64,000 bases of DNA from Pseudoxanthomonas daejeonensis (lineage in GTDB: Bacteria; Pseudomonadota; Gammaproteobacteria; Xanthomonadales; Xanthomonadaceae). The position numbers and the translations under genes were made by a program. Positions 57,368 to 64,000 of the stretch are shown here, piece by piece (position 1 is the stretch's first letter; each line of letters begins with the position of its first letter). Location: assembly GCF_010093205.1 (NCBI RefSeq), contig NZ_PDWN01000010.1, forward strand, positions 1 to 64,000. Direction: 5' to 3'. The notes beneath the pieces were generated by a model. That model was not told the DNA's origin, did not search any database, and was given only the letters and a program-made list of their open reading frames with translations.

Positions 57368-58602
57368 TCGCCCGCGGCGGGGGCCGGACCGCGACGACGG
57401 CGACGGCGGCGCTTGCGCGCGGGGGCGTCATCGCCCTCGCCCGCTGCGCCCGTCGCTTCGAGGTTCGCCGACAGTTCGTCGCCGGAGCTGAGCTGGGCCT
57501 GCTTCCAGAATTCCACGTCGGCAGCGTGCGAGTCGGAGGCGGCCTGGCGCAACACCAGGAAGTCGTACGCGGCGCGGAAGCGCGGGTTCGCCAGCAGGCG
57601 GAAGACCCGCTTGCGCTGGCGCGAGCCGAAACGCGACTGCAGCAGCCAGATCTCCTGCATCGGCAGCGAGAAGCGCTTGGGCAGCGCGATGGTCTGCACC
57701 TGGTGCAGGGTCACCCGGTCGGCGGCGCGACGCTGCGCTTCCTCGGCGTGCATGCCCTGCGCCTGCAACCCGGCCAGCGCGCGGCAGTACGCCGGCCACA
57801 GCAGCAGGGCGAACAGGAACGCCGGCGAGACCGGCTCGTCGGCGGCCACGCGCGCGTCGGTATTGGCCAACCCCTGCAGGACCATGCGCCGCAGCGCGCC
57901 GGTGCGGTTCGAACGCAGTGCGGCGGCGCTTTCGGGCAGCAGGGCGCCAAGCAGGCCATGCGCTTCCAGCCGCTCGAAGCTGGCCACCGCGTGCCCGGAC
58001 AGGAACATCTTCAGCATTTCCTCGAACAGCCGGGCCGGCGCGGCCTCGCCGAGCAGCGGCGCGAGCACGGGAATCGGCGCCGCGGTGCCGGGTTCGATCT
58101 CGAAGTCGAGCTTGGCCGCGAGCCGGATCGCGCGCAGCATGCGCACCGGATCCTCGCGGTAGCGGGTTTCCGGATCGCCGATCAAACGCATGACCTTCGC
58201 CTGCACGTCCTCGAAACCGCCGGTGTAGTCGCGCACCGAGAAGTCCTCGATCGCGTAGTACAGCGCATTGCAGGTGAAGTCGCGGCGGACCGCGTCGTCC
58301 TCGATCGTGCCGTACACGTTGTCGCGGACCAGGCGCCCGTCCTCGACCTCGCGGTCGCCGCTGCCGTCGTCGACGTTGGCGCGGAAGGTGGCGACCTCGA
58401 TGATCTCGCGGCCGTAGACCACGTGGGCCAGGCGGAAGCGGCGGCCGATCAGGCGGCAGTTGCGGAACAGCGACTTGACCTGCTCGGGCGTGGCGTCGGT
58501 GGCCACGTCGAAATCCTTGGGATGCATGCCCAGCAGCAGGTCGCGGACGGCGCCGCCGACCAGGTAGGCGCCGAATCCGGCCTCGCGCAGCCGGTAGAGC
58601 AC
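57364..58602 (-). CDS. pcnB: poly(A) polymerase I PcnB
   Basis: Nucleotidyltransferase that adds poly(A) tails to RNA, marking it for decay. Signatures are LVGGAVRDLLLGMHPKDFDV (catalytic GG and DxD), NCRLIGRRFRLAHV, RRDFTCNALYY and YREDPVRMLRAIRLAAKL, with a basic C-terminus KRRRRRRRG. Coordinates use the only canonical in-frame start, GTG 58602 (412 aa). The frame stays open to 58761, however, and encodes PRDQHSISRRDISPNALR just upstream. That matches the conserved PcnB N-terminus, so translation very probably begins further up at a non-canonical codon (ATC at 58698 is one candidate). E. coli pcnB is known to start at AUU. Confidence 0.93.
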   Translation of the reverse strand: MLYRLREAGFGAYLVGGAVRDLLLGMHPKDFDVATDATPEQVKSLFRNCRLIGRRFRLAHVVYGREIIEVATFRANVDDGSGDREVEDGRLVRDNVYGTIEDDAVRRDFTCNALYYAIEDFSVRDYTGGFEDVQAKVMRLIGDPETRYREDPVRMLRAIRLAAKLDFEIEPGTAAPIPVLAPLLGEAAPARLFEEMLKMFLSGHAVASFERLEAHGLLGALLPESAAALRSNRTGALRRMVLQGLANTDARVAADEPVSPAFLFALLLWPAYCRALAGLQAQGMHAEEAQRRAADRVTLHQVQTIALPKRFSLPMQEIWLLQSRFGSRQRKRVFRLLANPRFRAAYDFLVLRQAASDSHAADVEFWKQAQLSSGDELSANLEATGAAGEGDDAPARKRRRRRRRGPAPAAGE

Positions 58603-58792
58603 GCGAAGGGCGTTGGGACTGATGTCCCGCCGGGAAATGGAGTGCTGGTCGCGCGGGATGGCGCGCAGGACGGGCTGCGGGAGGAGATGCGGATTGATGG
58701 GCGTGCTTCCGTGAACGGGATCGGTCCGGCCGGATTGCCGTCCGGCGGGCGCGTGAATATACTAGCGCGCCTTCGCCGGCGACACCCGCAAC

Positions 58793-58867
58793 GCTCCCTT
58801 CGTCTAGTGGTTAGGACGTGGCCCTCTCAAGGCTAAAACAGGGGTTCGAGTCCCCTAGGGAGCGCCA
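58793..58867 (+). tRNA. tRNA-Glu (anticodon CTC)
   Basis: A 75-nt cloverleaf with encoded CCA (58865-58867). The acceptor stem is GCTCCCT/AGGGAGC, the D-arm region TCGTCTAGTGGTTAGGAC is typical of tRNA-Glu, and the anticodon stem TGGCC/GGCTA encloses loop CTCTCAA with anticodon CTC. The T-arm is GGGGTTCGAGTCCCC. It lies upstream of and divergent to pcnB. No integrase or partial tRNA copy suggests use as an attachment site. Confidence 0.96.
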
Positions 58868-58888
58868 TCCGGCCCGGCGAAGGACATG

Positions 58889-58915
58889 AAAAAGCCCCGC
58901 ATCGCGGGGCTTTTT
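58889..58915. terminator. bidirectional terminator after tRNA-Glu
   Basis: Stem GCCCCGC/GCGGGGC with a 3-nt loop ATC is flanked by AAAAA on one side and TTTTT on the other. It can end the tRNA transcript on the plus strand and the sugar-porter transcript on the minus strand. Confidence 0.9.
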
Positions 58916-59002
58916 CGTTTCCGGGACAGCGGCCGGGCCGGTGAAGGCGCCCGGCTGCCTGGTCCGGCCAGGGCGGCAGGCGCCGCCCGGCCGGGTCGGG
59001 GC

Positions 59003-60433
59003 TCAGCCCTCCATCTGTTCCAGTTCCTTGCCCTTGGTCTCGTGCACGTAGCGCAGGACGAAGAACACCGACAGGAACGCCGCGACCATGTAGATGCTGT
59101 AGGTCGCCGCCAGGCCGATGCCGGCCAGCAGGATCGGGAAGCTCATGGTGATGGCGAAGTTCGAGGTCCACTGCGCCGCGCCGGCCACCGCCAGGCCCGA
59201 GCCGCGGATCTGGTTCGGGAACATCTCGCCCAGCATCACCCACATGACCGGGCCCCAGGACATGTTGAAGAACACCACGTAGATGTTGGCCGCCACCAGC
59301 GCCAGCATGCCCATCGCATCGGACAGCTGCAGGTGGCCGTCGACCAGCGAACCGCTGGCGAATGCCAGGGTCACCAGCGCCAGCGAAATCGCCATGCCGA
59401 GCGAGCCGACCCACAGCAGCGGCTTGCGCCCGACCTTGTCGATCAGCACCAGGGCGATCAGGCACGCGCCGATGCTCAGCGCGCCGGACAGCACGTTGAT
59501 CAGCAGCGCGTCGTTTTCGGAGAAGCCCACCGCCTGCCACAGCACCGCGCCGTAGTAGAACACCACGTTGATGCCGACCAGCTGCTGGAAGGTCGCCAGG
59601 CCAATGCCCACCCACACGATCGGGCGGATCTTGCCGGTGGCCTTGCTGATCAGGTCCGACAGCTGCGGACGGTGGTGGTCGGCCGACAGCGAAGCGTCGA
59701 TCTCGGCCAGCGTGGTCTGGGCCTGGGCCGGGCCGTACAGCTTGCTCAGCACGGCCAGCGCCTGGTCCTTGCGCCGCTTGACCACCAGGTAGCGCGGGCT
59801 CTCCGGGATCACCAGCAGCAGCACCAGGAACAGCGCCGACGGGAACGCCATCATCCAGAACATCCAGCGCCACGCCGCATGCCCGCCCCACAGCACCTCG
59901 GTGGAGGCGCCGGCGGTCTTGGCCAGCAGGTAGTTGCTCAGGAAGGCGGCGAACAGGCCGGAGATGATCGCGATCTGCTGCACCGTGGCCAGGCGGCCGC
60001 GGTAGCGCGCCGGCGCCACCTCGGCGATGTAGGCCGGCGACATCACGCTGGCCGCGCCGACGGCGAAACCGCCGAGCACGCGCGCGACGATGAATACCAG
60101 CGAGCTGGACGCCGCGCCGGCGCCGATCGCCGACAGCAGGAACAGCACCGCCGAGATGATCAGCACGCTGCGGCGGCCCCAGCGGTCGGCCAGGCGGCCG
60201 GCGAAGAACGCACCGATCGCGCAGCCCAGCAACATCGAGGCAACCTCGAAGCCGAGCGCCGCCTTGCTCGAGCCGAAGGCCTGCTGCAGGCCGTCGACGG
60301 TACCGTTGATCACGCCGCTGTCGAAGCCGAACAGGAAGCCGCCGATGGTGGCCACGCAGGCAATCAGGATGATGAAGCGGGTGTTTTCCCCGCTGTGCGC
60401 GGCCGTCTGGCCGGCGATGGATGGACTGCTCAT
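59003..60433 (-). CDS. MFS sugar porter
   Basis: Sugar:proton symporter family protein of 476 aa with 12 helices, starting at ATG 60433 (AAGGG upstream). Signatures are FLFGFDSGVINGTVDGL, GRLADRWGRRSVLI, the central PESPRYLVVKRRKDQAL, GINVVFYYGAVLW, DKVGRKPLLWVGSLGMA, and the C-terminal YVHETKGKELEQM. The substrate is probably a monosaccharide such as xylose, glucose or fucose. It stands downstream of GH95 and GH31 enzymes, so it likely imports their product. Confidence 0.93.
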   Translation of the reverse strand: MSSPSIAGQTAAHSGENTRFIILIACVATIGGFLFGFDSGVINGTVDGLQQAFGSSKAALGFEVASMLLGCAIGAFFAGRLADRWGRRSVLIISAVLFLLSAIGAGAASSSLVFIVARVLGGFAVGAASVMSPAYIAEVAPARYRGRLATVQQIAIISGLFAAFLSNYLLAKTAGASTEVLWGGHAAWRWMFWMMAFPSALFLVLLLVIPESPRYLVVKRRKDQALAVLSKLYGPAQAQTTLAEIDASLSADHHRPQLSDLISKATGKIRPIVWVGIGLATFQQLVGINVVFYYGAVLWQAVGFSENDALLINVLSGALSIGACLIALVLIDKVGRKPLLWVGSLGMAISLALVTLAFASGSLVDGHLQLSDAMGMLALVAANIYVVFFNMSWGPVMWVMLGEMFPNQIRGSGLAVAGAAQWTSNFAITMSFPILLAGIGLAATYSIYMVAAFLSVFFVLRYVHETKGKELEQMEG

Positions 60434-60622
60434 TTCAACCCTTGTCGTCGTATTGGTCTTCCGCACCGGCAGGCCGGTACGCCCTCCCCCACGGTCCGCC
60501 ACGCGGACCGCTCAACCGCCGACCCGCCAGGGCGGGTCGCCAACGCACACGGGTCCGCCCTCACGGACCCTCCTTTGCATCGATGCCGCACCGATCACCG
60601 GCGCGCCACAGCTTACCTTCAA

Positions 60623-60636
60623 TGGCAGCGCTGTCG
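60623..60636. promoter_or_regulatory. possible LacI-type operator upstream of the sugar porter
   Basis: TGGCAGCGCTGTCG has the CAGCGCTG palindromic core and agrees at 10 of 14 positions with the TGGTAGCGCTAACA box described for xylan and xylose genes in Xanthomonas. It lies in the 282-nt gap between the porter start (60433) and the GH95 stop (60716), about 190 nt upstream of the porter ATG. The rest of the gap holds short GC palindromes but no gene. Confidence 0.4.
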
Positions 60637-60715
60637 TACGTGTTCTGCAGCCGCATCTGCCATGCCGCAGCGCATCATTCAATACCCGTCCGTGTGGTTG
60701 CCCGCGCGCGGCGAA

Positions 60716-63142
60716 TCACGCACGGACCAGCCTGCCCGCCTGCCATTCGAGGATCGCCGACTGGCCGGCCGCCAGTTCCAGCACGAGTGCCTGCCCGCGA
60801 TGTTCGACGCGGTAGCGGCCACCGCGATCGCTGGTGATGCGGGCCTGGCCAAGCCGACCCTGCGTCCACGCCAGGTCCACGCTCGCCGCACCCCGCACGC
60901 GCAGCCCGCGGACGCGTCCTTCGGCCCAGGCCTTGGGCAGCGCGGGCAGCAGGAACACGCTTCCTCCCCAGCTCTGCAGCAGCATCTCGGTGATCCCGGC
61001 GGTGCCGCCGAAGTTGCCGTCGATCTGGAATGGCGGGTGGGCGTCGAACAGGTTCGGATAGGTGCGCGCCGGACTGAGCAGCATCGCCAGCACCTGGTGC
61101 GCGTGTTCGCCATCGCCCAGCCGCGCCCACAGGTTCAGGCGCCAGCCGATGCCCCAGCCGGTGGCCTCGTCGCCGCGGATCTCCAGCGAGCGGCGCGCGG
61201 CGGCGGCCAGTTCCGGGGTATCGCGCACATTGATCTGGCTGGACGGGTGCAGCGCGTACAGATGCGAGACGTGGCGGTGGTGGATCTCCGGCACGTCCAT
61301 GTCCCAGTCCTGCTGCCACTCCTGCAGCTGGCCGGCGCGACCGATGCGATGCGGAGGCAGGCGTTCGCGCAACGCGGCCAGCCGCGCGGACAGGTCGGCG
61401 TCCACGCCGAGCAGGCCGGCGATCTCGATGCACTGGCCGAACAGGTCGCGCAGCAGTTGCGCGTCCATCGACGGTCCGGCGCACAGCGCGGCGCCGAACG
61501 GATGCTCGTTCTCCGGCGAGATGGACGGGGCGGTGACCATCGCCCTGGTGGCCGGATCCTCGACCAGCGTGGCGGCGAAGAACTCGGCCGCGCCCTTGAA
61601 CAGCGGCCAGACCTTTTCCAGGTAGCCGGGCTCGCGACCGTAATCCCAGCGGTCCCACAGGTGCTGCAGCAGCCAGGCGCCACCGGTCGGCCACAGGCCC
61701 CACTCGGCCCCGTCGATCGGCGCGGTCCGCCGCCACAGGTCGGTGTTGTGGTGCACGACCCAGCCCGGCGCGCCATACATCCGCCGTGCCGTATCGCTGC
61801 CGGCGTCGGCCAGCTCGAACACCATCCGTTCCAGCGGCTCCACGCATTCGCCCAGCGCGTTGGCCTCGCTGGGCCAGTAGTTCATCTCGGTATTGATGTT
61901 GATCGTGTACTTGCTCTCCCACGGCGGGGACAGCAGGTCGTTCCAGATGCCCTGCAGGTTGGCCGGCTGCGTGCCGGGCCGCGAACAGCAGACCAGCAGG
62001 TAGCGCCCGAACTGGTGGTACAGCGCAGCCAAGGCCGGGTCGCCGCCATCGGCGAAGCGCGCCACCCGTTCGTCGGTGGGCAGGTCCGCGACCGCTTCGG
62101 ATGCACGACCGAGATCGATCGCCACGCGATGGAACAGCCGCTGGTGCTCGGCCACGTGCGCGTCGAGCAGTTGCTGCCACGACTTGCCGGCAGCCGCATC
62201 GAGCTGCGTGCGCGTGATCGCTTCGGGATCGCCACCGATATCGTCGAAGCGCCGGAAACTGGTGGCACCAGTGAGCAGCAGCAGAACCTCGTCGGCTCTC
62301 GCAACTTCGATCCGGTCGCCCAGGCGGCGCATCTTCCCGCCGGACGGCAACACGCGCAGCCTCGCGGCGAAGCGGAGCCGGCCCTCGATCCCGAACGCAT
62401 CGCCGTTGCGTCCGCGCAACAGCAGGCCATCGTCTCCATCGGCGACGACCTCCGATTCCACGTGGTCGCAGTCCAGGCCGATGCGCAGGCCGATCCGGCC
62501 CTTCTTGTCGCCTGACAGCCGGACCGCCACGCACTGGTCGACCGCGGAGACGAACACCTCGCGCAGGTGCTGCAACCCGCGTGCCTCGAACGTGCTGGTG
62601 GCCAGCGCGCGATCCAGGTCCAGCTCGCGCCGGTAGCCGTTGACGTCGGACACTTCCAGAAAATCCAGCTGCAGGTCGCCCAGCGGCTGGTACGGCATCT
62701 GTTTCTTCGGCCGGCCCATCATCGTCGCGTTGGCCAGCTTCTCGGCCTCGGCATAGCGACCGGCGAACAGCAGCCGGCGCACTTCCGGCAACGCGGCCAG
62801 GGCGTCCGGTGGGGTCGGGTCGTAGGGACCACCGGCGTACAGCGTGTCTTCGTTGAGCTGCAGCCGCTCGTACTTGCCGCCGCCCCAGACCATCGCGCCC
62901 AGGCGGCCGTTGCCCAAGGGCAGCGCCTCGACCCATTGCGTGGCCGGTCGCCGGTACCACAGCCGCAGCGGCTCGGCGGCGCTGCCCGCCACGAAGGCGG
63001 GCTGTTGCGCGGCGCTCGCCTGCGCGCCGCGGGGGCTGCCTGCGGCCATGGCAGCGCCGGAACCGACGCCCGCGAGGGCACCGGTTCCGGCAGCGGCAAC
63101 GGCCGCCGTCGCCTTCAGCAGTTCACGCCGGGTCAGGTCCAT
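60716..63142 (-). CDS. GH95 glycoside hydrolase (alpha-L-fucosidase type)
   Basis: An 808-aa GH95 enzyme, the family of 1,2-alpha-L-fucosidases. The N-terminus is a Tat-like signal (LTRRELLKATAAVAAAG, then an Ala/Gly-rich region), so export folded to the periplasm is likely. Family blocks are LRLWYRRPATQWVEALPLGN, NGRLGAMVWGG, LQLNEDTLYAGGPYDP, TININTEMNYWPSEANALGE and SPENEHPFG. The catalytic-site histidine and Asp segments are HRHVSHLYALHPSSQI and WGIGWRLNLWARL, with FQIDGNFGGTAGITEMLLQS. It starts seven bases after the GH31 stop. Confidence 0.92.
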   Translation of the reverse strand: MDLTRRELLKATAAVAAAGTGALAGVGSGAAMAAGSPRGAQASAAQQPAFVAGSAAEPLRLWYRRPATQWVEALPLGNGRLGAMVWGGGKYERLQLNEDTLYAGGPYDPTPPDALAALPEVRRLLFAGRYAEAEKLANATMMGRPKKQMPYQPLGDLQLDFLEVSDVNGYRRELDLDRALATSTFEARGLQHLREVFVSAVDQCVAVRLSGDKKGRIGLRIGLDCDHVESEVVADGDDGLLLRGRNGDAFGIEGRLRFAARLRVLPSGGKMRRLGDRIEVARADEVLLLLTGATSFRRFDDIGGDPEAITRTQLDAAAGKSWQQLLDAHVAEHQRLFHRVAIDLGRASEAVADLPTDERVARFADGGDPALAALYHQFGRYLLVCCSRPGTQPANLQGIWNDLLSPPWESKYTININTEMNYWPSEANALGECVEPLERMVFELADAGSDTARRMYGAPGWVVHHNTDLWRRTAPIDGAEWGLWPTGGAWLLQHLWDRWDYGREPGYLEKVWPLFKGAAEFFAATLVEDPATRAMVTAPSISPENEHPFGAALCAGPSMDAQLLRDLFGQCIEIAGLLGVDADLSARLAALRERLPPHRIGRAGQLQEWQQDWDMDVPEIHHRHVSHLYALHPSSQINVRDTPELAAAARRSLEIRGDEATGWGIGWRLNLWARLGDGEHAHQVLAMLLSPARTYPNLFDAHPPFQIDGNFGGTAGITEMLLQSWGGSVFLLPALPKAWAEGRVRGLRVRGAASVDLAWTQGRLGQARITSDRGGRYRVEHRGQALVLELAAGQSAILEWQAGRLVRA

Positions 63143-63149
63143 CCGCACC

Positions 63150-64000
63150 TCACCCGCGCGGACGGCGGACCGTGACGGCCTTGCCCGTGTAGCGGACCGT
63201 GCGGTCGGCCTTGGGCTCCACCGCTCCGGCATCGTCGCGCGGGCCATCGATCCAGCGCACCCGGATCTCGCGCTGCTGCTGCATGCCCGGGAACGTGCCC
63301 TGGCGCGCACCGATCACCAGCTCGCCGCTCTTCTCGTTCCATGCCAGCGGGATGCGGCTGGACTCGCCGCGCTCGTAACCGTAGTTGCGACCTTCGTCCT
63401 CGTACAGCGAGAAGCTGCCGTCGGCACCGGTATAGACGTCGATGGTCAGCGGCGCGCCGGGCTGCTCGTCGACGTACTGCTGGACCACCGTGCGCGGCAC
63501 GATCGAACCGGCGCGCACGAACAGCGGCATGCGCTGCAGCGGCGCGGCGGCTTCGATGGTCTGCCCGCCCTCGTGGCGCTTGCCCGTCTCGAAGTCGATC
63601 CAGCTGCTGCCGGCCGGCAGGTACACCGGGCGGCTGGTGGATTTGAACGACGCCACCGGCGCGACCAGGAAAGCCGGACCGAACAGGTACTGGTCGGCGA
63701 TGCCGCGCGCCTTCATGTCGTCCGGGAAGTCCATCGACATCGTGCGCAGGATCGTGCCGTCCTTGTGCCAGGTGTCGGCCGCCAGGGTGTAGATGTACGG
63801 CAGCATCGAATAGCGCAGCTTCAGGTAGTGGACGAAGCTGTCGTAATGCGGCGTGCCTTCCGGCGCGATCTCCCAGATCTCGCGATACGGGAACTGCCCG
63901 TGCAGACGGAACACCGGCACGAACGCCCCATACTGGAACCAGCGCAGGCTCAGCTCGCGCCACTCGGCCAGGTGCGCCGGGTCCTGGGTCTCGTAGCGCT
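63150..64000 (-). CDS. GH31 glycoside hydrolase, C-terminal part (cut by window end)
   Basis: The C-terminal ~283 residues of a GH31 enzyme; the start lies beyond position 64000. The read-in sequence WRELSLRWFQYGAFVPVFRL followed by HGQFPYREIWE is the GH31 barrel signature. FVHYLKLRYSMLPYIYTLA, GPAFLVAPV and YLPAGSSWIDFETGKRHEGG form the distal beta domains. DUF5110-type sequence (DVYTGADGSFSLYEDEGRN) closes it. Beside a GH95 fucosidase it is most likely an alpha-xylosidase acting on xyloglucan oligosaccharides, which is inference from context. The catalytic residues are outside the window. Confidence 0.9.
   Translation of the reverse strand, partial: RYETQDPAHLAEWRELSLRWFQYGAFVPVFRLHGQFPYREIWEIAPEGTPHYDSFVHYLKLRYSMLPYIYTLAADTWHKDGTILRTMSMDFPDDMKARGIADQYLFGPAFLVAPVASFKSTSRPVYLPAGSSWIDFETGKRHEGGQTIEAAAPLQRMPLFVRAGSIVPRTVVQQYVDEQPGAPLTIDVYTGADGSFSLYEDEGRNYGYERGESSRIPLAWNEKSGELVIGARQGTFPGMQQQREIRVRWIDGPRDDAGAVEPKADRTVRYTGKAVTVRRPRG

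Noticed and set aside
55780-58836. 1018-codon plus-strand frame over panC, panB, folK and pcnB
   Set aside because: It is antisense to four well-recognised genes and its translation is Arg/Gln/His-rich and low-complexity.
58793-58867. tRNA-Glu as an integration site
   Set aside because: No duplicated 3' tRNA end, integrase or mobility gene is seen on either side.
58886-62515. 1209-codon plus-strand frame over the porter and GH95 genes
   Set aside because: It is antisense to clear genes, starts inside a terminator and has no domain.

Overview
The window is high-GC bacterial chromosome that reads as a member of the Xanthomonadaceae/Lysobacteraceae (the Xanthomonas, Stenotrophomonas, Lysobacter, Luteimonas group). 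The evidence is gene order. An Rrf2 regulator precedes sufBCDS. The run kdsD-kdsC-lptC-lptA-lptB-rpoN-hpf is followed by hprK-rapZ and a transporter-less PTS (EIIA-Man, HPr, EI). A DUF2066-perM-hda operon diverges from purMN. Nearly all of the sequence is coding. I saw no insertion sequence, integrase, phage gene or CRISPR array.

Layout: (1) 1-6.65 kb, Fe-S assembly: rrf2-sufBCDS under a palindromic operator, then a GNAT protein and a Rieske ferredoxin. (2) 6.65-19.5 kb, iron acquisition: a 42-bp minisatellite, then three units each preceded by a Fur-box-like palindrome. These are a Fiu/PiuA-like receptor with piuC and a Sel1 protein, a CirA-like receptor, and a five-gene operon (PepSY membrane protein, DUF2271, DUF4198, ApbE, membrane-anchored diflavin reductase). 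The operon looks like an electron-transfer chain for reducing imported ferric-siderophore. (3) 19.5-24.7 kb: HutD/Ves protein, ComEA-like protein, M20 peptidase, GlsB-type membrane protein, and amgK-murU for cell-wall recycling. (4) 24.8-28.2 kb: an ECF sigma factor, a probable anti-sigma protein and four secreted proteins that share one unrecognised domain, one of them fused to PDZ. This is the most novel-looking part. (5) 28.2-36.5 kb: hda, perM, DUF2066, purMN, two DUF3108 proteins, an EF-hand protein, murA, ibaG. (6) 36.6-48 kb: KDO/LPS transport, sigma-54, ribosome hibernation, HPr kinase, RapZ, regulatory PTS, MgtE. (7) 48-52.9 kb: small enzymes, an FdhF/YdeP-like molybdoenzyme and FdhD. 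(8) 53-58.9 kb: pgi-panD-panC-panB, folK-pcnB, tRNA-Glu. (9) 59-64 kb: sugar porter, GH95 and a truncated GH31, resembling part of a xyloglucan-utilisation locus.

Novelty is concentrated in four places. One is the four-member Cys-pair/WEPxVW family behind the ECF sigma factor. The second is the iron-reduction operon, whose DUF2271 protein carries a probable FMN-attachment motif. The third is pcnB, whose conserved N-terminus lies upstream of any canonical start codon. The fourth is the 42-bp minisatellite. Start codons were moved from the longest open frame wherever signal peptides, overlaps or family length argued for it. All family assignments come from reading motifs and gene order, because no database search was possible.
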